Notes under the pieces: model-generated | The model's input: only the letters and a program-made list of their open reading frames with translations | Told to the model about the DNA's origin: nothing | The model's database searches: none | In this document: piece by piece, positions 59,301 through 64,000 of the stretch | Layout: each line of letters starts with the position of its first letter | How positions within the stretch are numbered: position 1 is the stretch's first letter | From: Bradyrhizobium sp. cir1 | Lineage (GTDB): Bacteria; Pseudomonadota; Alphaproteobacteria; Rhizobiales; Xanthobacteraceae | Length of the DNA stretch: 64,000 nucleotides | Direction of reading: 5' to 3' | Assembly: GCF_014198245.1 (NCBI RefSeq) | Contig: NZ_JACIHE010000014.1 | Span: 62,001-126,000, forward strand | Translations under genes and position numbers: made by a program

Positions 59301-59814
59301 CGATCAGCGCGGCGCGCAGCACCGGGCCGCCGCTCGCCGCGCGTCTCATGATCCCTGCGAGGAAAGAAGTTCTCGCCAAACCCTGGTGTGGATCGGCCAG
59401 TATGACCTGCTGGTAGGAAGTGAGCGCCGCCGATATCTGCTGGTCCGAGAGGCGCCAGTCCTGAACGGGCATTGTCTCAAGTTGGTCCATGCTATGGCAC
59501 ATGGTCCACTGATAGCCGTTCCAGAGCTGATAGCTGCGCGTGCCGTCGGCACGCGCTGCGGTGGCGTGCGCCACCGGAAGCGAAATGACCAGGCTCGCGA
59601 CCAGATCGACCGGATCAGTATTCCGGAGCAGTTCTTCCGTGAACGATCGCGTCGCTGCGTGGAAATGTATCGGGTCCAGCACCGTGTGCTTGTAGTGATC
59701 GAGGACCCGTTCGGCCAGGGGCGTGAGCTCCGGTCCCGTAACCGCTGACATGATGCGGCGCCCGAATTCGACCGGCTTGTCACCAACCAGTCCACGTAGC
59801 AGGCGATCGAGCAT
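56353..59814 (-). CDS. large DUF4132-type protein with DUF7737-like C-terminus
   Basis: A 1153-residue soluble protein. The N-terminal two-thirds is helical and HEAT-like. Around 760-960 lies the DUF4132-type region (RSRYLDHPLMRGFARKLVW broken here as residues near 800; later ALTDAERATGTYSNRWA and KQHQAMTLARLNGWR). The last 80 residues (GGRHICIVP, IWLPFEGDR, LSIIISKALLLA) fit DUF7737. Proteins of this group (MolR-related) often occur with WGR, SWIM or MoxR-VWA partners in proposed conflict systems, but the function is not established. GGGGG precedes the ATG, three bases after the stop of the small upstream gene. It lies inside the tRNA-bounded islet. Confidence 0.68.
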   Translation of the reverse strand: MLDRLLRGLVGDKPVEFGRRIMSAVTGPELTPLAERVLDHYKHTVLDPIHFHAATRSFTEELLRNTDPVDLVASLVISLPVAHATAARADGTRSYQLWNGYQWTMCHSMDQLETMPVQDWRLSDQQISAALTSYQQVILADPHQGLARTSFLAGIMRRAASGGPVLRAALIAFLDATLQGQKLGASQFRKLVEENLPALGVAREEIPTLALWAVKSREVQLRRDLLVADAGPLLGPVLEHVLDGGKDLYHSRSHQSQALQNLFGADARARGKAFSHLLDIIVTSSGYNNLQALARHNGFFSHELEPPARTIPWLDTLAIEMSKSKMELADPDRDHARLIFLLTCKEHYRTETSRLILKQLLKTAQAHPGGQTAQALKQLIGHSAYVVWAADVREVLRDGAHHAGSDPEKAANLPPIELPDFRSGDYTELRKLEEHFGSLLEPRLYDRVHSDYLEGLARLSYAIEAVPEGDGRVGEVGRLIGAAGLHFNASFLRDRTSTYVPMVTLFIERGRMLHELRGAFRPLVESQPDATQKLASLTHQIEKRSAPSAKWQQDVRVIWETLPQETRLDHLRRIVEVASPFIGHFGVTGEAYLRTMIYASASLPAADVGPMLTDFALKQCYVTREGIGMRSEKLGNACLWVLAELPDGAGVPYLARILARVKYPKVKSKIDTKLNEAAHKAGIGRAELDEISVPTHGLGRDGTRHVAFEQGKAVFRVARNSAKLEWFDDAGKQLKSPSKAMKDEKGLFKEVQADLKELNADLAIQPQRLQHFYLQPRAWPADIWRSRYLDHPLMRGFARKLVWWIDGPDGQSAAALPDDAGESLLDVAGNRVSLDGATVRLWHPMDAEVAAVEAWRDRLEALQVTQSFAQVWREVYALTDAERATGTYSNRWAAHILKQHQAMTLARLNGWRVTHRMWVDAANDEPWHLVIPAYNLVADYWVKGAGGDDPQVSGSAAYAYVSTDRVQFHRVHEGAGDSANGPRRGDPVALTEIPPVVFSEIMRHADLFTAVASIAADPDWLDRGRDADHPNQWARHAQDYWLQTNTATLVESGKRRRAMLERIVPRLKIAPLLKLEDRYLVVRGTWHEYEIHLGSGACSRGGRHICIVPKSSAEGDRIWLPFEGDRTLSIIISKALLLAADDKITDPVILRQL

Positions 59815-59817
59815 GGC

Positions 59818-60270
59818 TCAGCCCCCCTGAAGTGGAGTGAGCTGGAGAAACGTGACCTTTCCGGTCTTGTCGAGCTCGAGTTCGTCGTCCAGATGCTCGG
59901 CCTGACGGTCGTCCAGCAGGATGAAGAAGCGGTTGCGGAGGAAACCTTGCTCGGCGGCTTCGATCAGCCGGTCGCGGGCAACAGCCTCTCCAACGCGGCA
60001 CGCATGGAAAATGCTCGGGCGCAATGCCTTGTCCGCGCCGTTTAGCTCCAGTTCGCGGCTCGATACGTCCGGCATTGCCCGGCTGCGAACATCGGCCTCG
60101 CGGTCACGATGGGCTTCGAGTTCGAGGTCCACCCGCGCGGCGATCAGTTCGCGCACACTGATGACCGGCTTGTGCGAGCGCATCTCGCCGACCGAATAGA
60201 TTTTTCCGCCGATTTCATCTGTCAGGAGCATTGCTTTGCCTGTCATGCTGCGGGACGCAAGAGGGATCAT
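59818..60270 (-). CDS. unknown protein of 150 residues, partner of the DUF4132 protein
   Basis: A soluble, highly charged protein (ISVRELIAARVDLELEAHRD early, FHACRVGEAVARDRLIEAAE in the middle, RNRFFILLDDRQAEHLDDEL late) that ends three bases before the DUF4132 start, so the two are one operon. Several Met codons near the start (60270, 60246, 60231) lack a good ribosome site; the longest form is given. An A/T-rich perfect palindrome lies 28 bases upstream. No family is recognised. Confidence 0.6.
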   Translation of the reverse strand: MIPLASRSMTGKAMLLTDEIGGKIYSVGEMRSHKPVISVRELIAARVDLELEAHRDREADVRSRAMPDVSSRELELNGADKALRPSIFHACRVGEAVARDRLIEAAEQGFLRNRFFILLDDRQAEHLDDELELDKTGKVTFLQLTPLQGG

Positions 60271-60297
60271 CTCACCAGAAAACCCTTATGATCTGTT

Positions 60298-60318
60298 CAA
60301 TTTAAACGCGTTAAATTG
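60298..60318. promoter_or_regulatory. CAATTTAA-N5-TTAAATTG palindrome before the islet operon
   Basis: A perfect 8-base inverted repeat around ACGCG in an A/T-rich patch, just upstream of the two-gene DUF4132 operon on the minus strand. It is a strong operator candidate and may overlap the promoter. The rest of the 347-base gap (60271-60617) has no gene. Confidence 0.5.
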
Positions 60319-60555
60319 CAGCTTTCAACGGGGAATATCAGCGACCTGCCGCGTCACATGCAGTGGCCATACGCGCGTGAGGGGTTAACGATATCTTTGT
60401 TGCACCGTCGGATCGTGACACCGCTCAGGACGATCCGCAGTCTGATCGCCGCACCGTCAGCTCCAGGGCGGTAGCCTTCGTGTGGCGTTGGCCTGCTTCG
60501 CCGAGCTCGCTGCAGTAGTCCGTCTTCGCTTCCGCTGCGCTCCAGCTACGCCGGA

Positions 60556-60622
60556 CACCACGCTTCGCCCCAGGTTCTCCGCGTGGCTGCGCCACGCGTA
60601 GCCCGCAGGGCGAAGCGTGGTG
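60556..60622. terminator. large hairpin at the 3' end of the tRNA gene
   Basis: CACCACGCTTCGCCC at 60556-60570 is the exact inverse of GGGCGAAGCGTGGTG at 60608-60622. Inside, GCGTGGC pairs with GCCACGC around a 3-base loop. The right arm covers the CCA, the discriminator base and the last acceptor base of the tRNA, so the precursor could fold its own 3' end into this stem. A likely end of the tRNA transcript. Confidence 0.6.
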
Positions 60623-60693
60623 GGCCCGGCAGGACTCGAACCTGCAACCAGACCGTTATGAGCGGCCGGCTCTAACCATTGAGCTACAGGCCC
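60618..60693 (-). tRNA. tRNA-Ile2 (anticodon CAU, lysidine type)
   Basis: A full cloverleaf on the minus strand: acceptor GGGCCTG pairs with CGGGCCC (one G-U), D arm GCTC/GAGC, anticodon stem GGCCG/CGGTC with loop CTCATAA, T arm GCAGG/CCTGC with TTCGAGT, discriminator A, and an encoded CCA. CAU can mean Met or Ile2; the anticodon arm and following TGGTT resemble bacterial Ile2, whose C34 is changed to lysidine to read AUA. A 35-base fragment of it recurs at 56133. Confidence 0.88.
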
Positions 60694-61041
60694 CGCCGCG
60701 GGACGGCCGCGGGAAATGCGCGGCCGGCAACGGTGCGCGGTTCGTTTACAGGGATGGAGGCGGGGGTGCAATGCTGGCACCGGCGGATGGAGACGCCAGC
60801 GCGGCATCCGCCGACCATTTTTGAATACCCGAAATTGGCGATGATGCCCTTATAGACCAGTTTTGCCCGACGGGTCAAACCGCCCGAGTGGCGGCTTGCC
60901 GGCTCGTTTCCGTAACCCACTGTAATTGCTGGGCTCTTCTACTGTGCATGGGGTTGTTTTCGCTACTCTTGGTTTGAGAGGACCTGTCGGCCCTCTCAAA
61001 CGTCCTGCCGGCGCGCGCCAAGCCCCGCCGCCGAGCCGCCA
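60694..61041. other. intergenic region upstream of the tRNA gene
   Basis: 348 bases with no convincing gene. A minus-strand frame starting at 60920 runs into the tRNA and is rejected. The tRNA promoter must lie within the right-hand part, but I cannot pick a clear -35/-10 pair. Confidence 0.4.
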
Positions 61042-61146
61042 CTAAAGCATGATCCGGAAAAGTGCGAAGCGGTTTTCCGGAAAGATCATGCGTAAACAAC
61101 AACCTAAAGCGCGATGACGATTCATCCAAATCTCATCGCGCTTTAG
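61042..61146 (+). repeat. 105-base interspersed repeat, copy B (two tandem hairpins)
   Basis: The same length and orientation as the copy at 37857, with about four differences, all in the second hairpin. The final bases CTTTAG contain the stop codon of the adjacent minus-strand binding-protein gene (61143-61145), so the repeat forms the immediate end of that transcript. Confidence 0.88.
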
Positions 61147-62117
61147 TCCACCGACACCCCCGCGAACTCCACCACCTTGCGCCATTTCTCGGTCTCGTCG
61201 GTGACCAGCTTGCCGAAGTCGGCGGGCGTCATTGGCCTCGGGATGCCGCCGGTCTCGGCGAGGCGGGCGATCACCTTCGGGTCCTTCAGCGCATCGCCGA
61301 CGGCCTTGTTGAGGATCTCGATCACCTCGCTCGGGGTGCCCTTCGGCACGGAGATGCCGTAGAAGCCGACCGATTCGAAGCCCGGCACGGTCTCGGCGAT
61401 CGCGGGCACGTCGGGCACGCTCGGCCAGCGCTGCGGCGAGGTCACCCCTAAGGCGCGGACATTGCCGCCCTTCACCTGCTCCAGCGCGGACGGCAGATTG
61501 TCGAAGATCAGCTGCACCTTGTTGGAGATGATGTCGGGGAATGCGATCGCCGAGCCACGATAGGGCACGTGCACCATGTCGCACTTGGTCATCACCTTGA
61601 ACAGCTCCGCCGACATGTGCACCGAGGTGCCGTTGCCGGACGAGGCGAAGGAGATCTTTCCGGGATTGGCCTTGCAGTAGTCGATGAACTCCTGAACGGT
61701 CTTCGTCGGCATTCCGTTGGAGACCACCAGCATGTTGGTGAGCTGCATGATGCTCGCGACCGGCACGGTGTCGCGCAGGAAGTCGAACGGCAGCTTCTTG
61801 TAGAGCGAGGTCGAGATCGCGTTGTTGGGCGCGACGAACAGCAGCGTGTAGCCGTCGGCCGGCGAATTGATCGCAGCCGCAGCCGCGATGTTGCCGCCCG
61901 AGCCGGTGCGGTTCTCGACGATGAACTGCTGTCCGAGGCGATCCGAGAGCGCCTGCGCCATGATCCGCGCCACGATGTCGACCGGGCCGCCGGCGGAGAA
62001 GCCGATCAGCCAGTGCACGGGGCGGTCGGGGTAGCCGGCGGCGGCGGGAGGAGTGGTGCTGAAAAGACCTAAGAGAACTGCGAGCCCAAACAAACCGTTA
62101 CGCAAAATTCGCAACAT
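61143..62117 (-). CDS. tripartite tricarboxylate transporter substrate-binding protein (Bug family)
   Basis: A 324-residue periplasmic protein. The signal peptide covers about 1-28 (ending PPAAA), and the mature start YPDRPVHWLIGFSAGGPVDIVAR is the Bug hallmark. Family blocks VENRTGSGGNIAA and HVPYRGSAIAFPDII follow. The ATG at 62117 has GGGAGG before it; the frame opens 12 codons earlier. No TctA/TctB membrane genes are near, as is common for orphan Bug proteins. Ligands of the family are carboxylates. Confidence 0.88.
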   Translation of the reverse strand: MLRILRNGLFGLAVLLGLFSTTPPAAAGYPDRPVHWLIGFSAGGPVDIVARIMAQALSDRLGQQFIVENRTGSGGNIAAAAAINSPADGYTLLFVAPNNAISTSLYKKLPFDFLRDTVPVASIMQLTNMLVVSNGMPTKTVQEFIDYCKANPGKISFASSGNGTSVHMSAELFKVMTKCDMVHVPYRGSAIAFPDIISNKVQLIFDNLPSALEQVKGGNVRALGVTSPQRWPSVPDVPAIAETVPGFESVGFYGISVPKGTPSEVIEILNKAVGDALKDPKVIARLAETGGIPRPMTPADFGKLVTDETEKWRKVVEFAGVSVD

Positions 62118-62224
62118 GACGCCTCCCATTGTTCTATTGTCGTTGGGCTGCATGCTTTCACAAAAATGCGCGGCTGCCTACATCGCCGCAAGTCGGTGTT
62201 GACGCAGGCCCGCCGGGAATGACC

Positions 62225-63190
62225 ATGAGATTCGCTTTCCCCATCCTTCTTGCGGCGGCGCTGTTCGCCAGCCCCGCCGCCGCCCAAACCGGAGGCAACG
62301 CCATTCCCACCACGACACTCAGCTTGGGCACCGCGACACCCGGCGGCGGATTCCCGCTCTATGGCAACGCCTTCGCGGAGGTGATGAACGCGGCCGATCC
62401 GGTCATCACCATCGCCCCGCGCAACACCAAGGGCAGCAACGAGAACATTCCGCTGCTGGAGAAGGGCGAACTCGATCTCGCGCTGGTCGCGGGCGAGCCG
62501 GCCTATGAGGCCTTCGCCGGCATCGGCCGCGCGCCCGTACGCTTGAAGATTCTCACGGCGATCTATTCCAATCCCGGCATGTTCGTGGTGCGCGCCGACA
62601 GTCCCTACAGGACGATTGCCGATCTCGTCGGCCGGCCCGTCGCGTTCGGCGCCAAAGGCTCGGGCCTGCCGATCCTGGCGCGCTACGTGCTCGATGGTCT
62701 CGGCCTCAAGCAGGACGAGGACTTCAAGGCCGTCTATCTCGACCGCGCCGGCGACGGCCCCGCGATGGTCCAGGACAGCCGCGTCGCCGCGCTGTGGGGC
62801 GCCGGCATCGGCTGGCCCGGCTTTGCCGCAGTAGCCTCCAGCGCATCGGGTGCGCGCTTCATCGCACCCAGTGCGGAAGAGATCGCGCGCATCCGCGCCA
62901 AGCATGCGTTCCTGAAGCCGCTCACCGTGCCGGCCGGCAGCTACCCGAAGCAGCCCGAGCCGATCGCCTCGCTCGGCTCGTGGAGCTTTGTGCTGACGCG
63001 CGAGGATCTGCCTGACGATATGGCCTATCGCCTTGCCAGGACGCTGCACGGCAATGAGGCGACGTTCTGCAAGAAGCTCGCGCAGGCCTGCGAGACCACG
63101 GCCGCGAACACCGTCGCAGCCGCGCCGAAGCCGGAGCTGATCCATCCGGGTGTGATGAAGTATTTCCGCGAGATCGGGGTGGTGAAGTGA
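62225..63190 (+). CDS. TAXI family TRAP-type solute-binding protein
   Basis: A 321-residue exported protein with a signal peptide (1-20, MRFAFPILL to SPAAA) and the TAXI-family start LSLGTATPGGGFPLYGNAFA. Other blocks are SNENIPLLEKGELDLALVAG and RPVAFGAKGSGLPILA. CGGGA lies seven bases before this ATG; the ATG two codons earlier lacks room for a ribosome site. It is divergent from the Bug-type gene, with 107 bases between. No TRAP membrane genes are in the window. Confidence 0.82.
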   Translation: MRFAFPILLAAALFASPAAAQTGGNAIPTTTLSLGTATPGGGFPLYGNAFAEVMNAADPVITIAPRNTKGSNENIPLLEKGELDLALVAGEPAYEAFAGIGRAPVRLKILTAIYSNPGMFVVRADSPYRTIADLVGRPVAFGAKGSGLPILARYVLDGLGLKQDEDFKAVYLDRAGDGPAMVQDSRVAALWGAGIGWPGFAAVASSASGARFIAPSAEEIARIRAKHAFLKPLTVPAGSYPKQPEPIASLGSWSFVLTREDLPDDMAYRLARTLHGNEATFCKKLAQACETTAANTVAAAPKPELIHPGVMKYFREIGVVK

Positions 63191-63216
63191 CGATCGCTTT
63201 AAGCGATCGTCACTTC
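63184..63216. terminator. 16-bp perfect hairpin shared by convergent genes
   Basis: GAAGTGACGATCGCTT at 63184-63199 pairs perfectly with AAGCGATCGTCACTTC at 63201-63216 around one central base. The stop codons of both convergent genes (TGA at 63188-63190, and TGA on the minus strand at 63210-63212) lie inside the arms. A bidirectional terminator is the simplest reading. Confidence 0.75.
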
Positions 63217-64000
63217 TTCACCATCGCACACGCCGGGTCCGGCGGGCCGAACGCCTTGTCGCCGGAGATGGTCGTGAGGATCTTGTAATAGTCCCACGGA
63301 TATTTGCTCTCCTCCGGCGTCTTCACCTGCACCAGCCAGAGGTCGTGCACCATCAGATTGTCCTCACGCAGTTTGCCGTTGCGGGCGAAGAAATCCTCGA
63401 TCGGCTTCTCGCGCATCTTTGCCGCCACCTTGAGCGGGTCGTCGGTGCCGGTCTCCTTGATGGCGTTGAGATAGTGCATCACGCTGGAATAGACGCCGGC
63501 CTGCCACATCGACGGCATCTTGTTCATCTTGGCGAAATAGCGCTTCGACCATTCGCGGGTCTTGTCGTCCATGTCCCAGTAGAACGAGGTGGTCAACAGC
63601 AGGCCTTGCGCGGCCTGCAGGCCGAGGCCGTGGATGTCGGTGATCAGCGCCAGCAGCGCCGCCATCTGCTGGCCGCCCTTGAACACGCCGAACTCCGAGC
63701 CGGTCTTGATCTCGTTCATGTTGTTGGGGGGACCTGCGGCAATGCCGATGATCTTGGCCTTGGAGGCCTGCGCCTGCAGCACGAAGGAGGAGAGATCAGG
63801 CGTTGCCAGCGGCGGCCGCACCGAACCCAGCACCTTGCCGCCATTGGCGGTGACGACGCTGGACGCGTCGCGTTCGAGGGAGTGGCCGAAGGCGTAGTCG
63901 TCGGTGATGAAGAACCAGCTGTTGCCGCCGCGCTTGACCACGGCATCGGCGGTGCCGACCGCGAGCGCGCGGGTGTCGAACACCCACTGGATCGCGTAGG
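63210..64000 (-). CDS. branched-chain amino acid-type ABC substrate-binding protein, 5' truncated
   Basis: 263 codons of a LivK-type periplasmic binding protein run off the right edge. The frame is open to the last base (YAIQWVFDTRALA at the window end), so its start lies outside. Family blocks are SWFFITDDYAFGHSLERDA, SFVLQAQASKAKIIGIA and MWQAGVYSSVMHYLNAI. Such rhizobial orphans bind amino acids, amides or aromatic acids. It converges on the TAXI gene and shares its hairpin. Confidence 0.88.
   Translation of the reverse strand, partial: YAIQWVFDTRALAVGTADAVVKRGGNSWFFITDDYAFGHSLERDASSVVTANGGKVLGSVRPPLATPDLSSFVLQAQASKAKIIGIAAGPPNNMNEIKTGSEFGVFKGGQQMAALLALITDIHGLGLQAAQGLLLTTSFYWDMDDKTREWSKRYFAKMNKMPSMWQAGVYSSVMHYLNAIKETGTDDPLKVAAKMREKPIEDFFARNGKLREDNLMVHDLWLVQVKTPEESKYPWDYYKILTTISGDKAFGPPDPACAMVKK

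Noticed and set aside
60618..60693. Elongator methionine tRNA, from the CAU anticodon
   Set aside because: The anticodon arm and variable loop match the Ile2 type rather than elongator or initiator Met; a lysidine assay would settle it.
60684..60920. 78-codon minus-strand frame next to the tRNA
   Set aside because: It overlaps the tRNA 5' end and has no ribosome site.
1..64000. CRISPR array, integrase, transposase or rRNA
   Set aside because: I looked for regularly spaced short repeats, recombinase or transposase motifs and rRNA segments and saw none.

Overview
The window looks like chromosomal DNA of a high-GC alphaproteobacterium, most likely a Bradyrhizobium-type rhizobium. Supporting features are dense G/C-rich coding, a DUF6894 protein, many small secreted proteins, rhizobial-style intergenic palindromes (10476-10519 and two 105-base copies at 37857 and 61042), FixK/FNR-type boxes and an isoleucine tRNA with a CAU anticodon. 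The genus call is an inference from gene style; no ribosomal RNA is present.

Region 1 (1-7.2 kb) is an uptake and catabolism block. It holds the N-terminus of a divergent helix-turn-helix regulator, a polar amino acid ABC transporter (binding protein, permease, ATPase), a DAO-type FAD oxidase, a gamma-glutamyltransferase, a PaaG-like enoyl-CoA hydratase and two small genes. Region 2 (7.2-11.6 kb) has a membrane-anchored PQQ-type sugar dehydrogenase fused to a cytochrome c domain, overlapped by a secreted SMP-30/gluconolactonase-like protein, then a histone-deacetylase-fold hydrolase.

Region 3 (11.6-24.6 kb) is the most unusual part. A Crp/Fnr regulator diverges from a sulfonate/nitrate-type ABC transporter whose binding protein carries a NosL-like tail. 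Facing it on the minus strand are a stand-alone nonribosomal peptide synthetase (A-T-C-A-T-C, no thioesterase), a small lysine-rich protein, an Sfp-type phosphopantetheinyl transferase and a luciferase-like flavin monooxygenase. This reads as a compact, apparently uncharacterised biosynthetic locus.

Region 4 (24.6-41.2 kb) contains a SAM-cyclase-AAA-TPR signalling protein, an isoaspartate-methyltransferase-like gene followed by an antitoxin/toxin-remnant insertion between 20-base direct repeats, a polysaccharide block (DUF6492 protein, GH10 xylanase, glycosyltransferase, flippase), an L,D-transpeptidase, a methyltransferase, a HutD protein, two more class III cyclases and three tiny genes. 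Region 5 (41.2-49.8 kb) is a type I secretion locus: a repeat-rich 1196-residue exported protein, its ABC exporter and its HlyD adaptor, then a second L,D-transpeptidase.

Region 6 (49.8-54.3 kb) is a large arylsulfatase and small genes, three of them preceded by FixK/FNR-type boxes, which suggests control by low oxygen. Region 7 (54.2-60.7 kb) has a decayed toxin-antitoxin-like locus, an unknown coiled-coil protein, and a DUF4132-type two-gene unit bounded by an intact tRNA-Ile2 and a displaced 35-base tRNA fragment, the pattern of a small integrated islet. Region 8 (61-64 kb) holds three solute-binding proteins (tripartite tricarboxylate type, TAXI type, and a branched-chain type cut by the window end).
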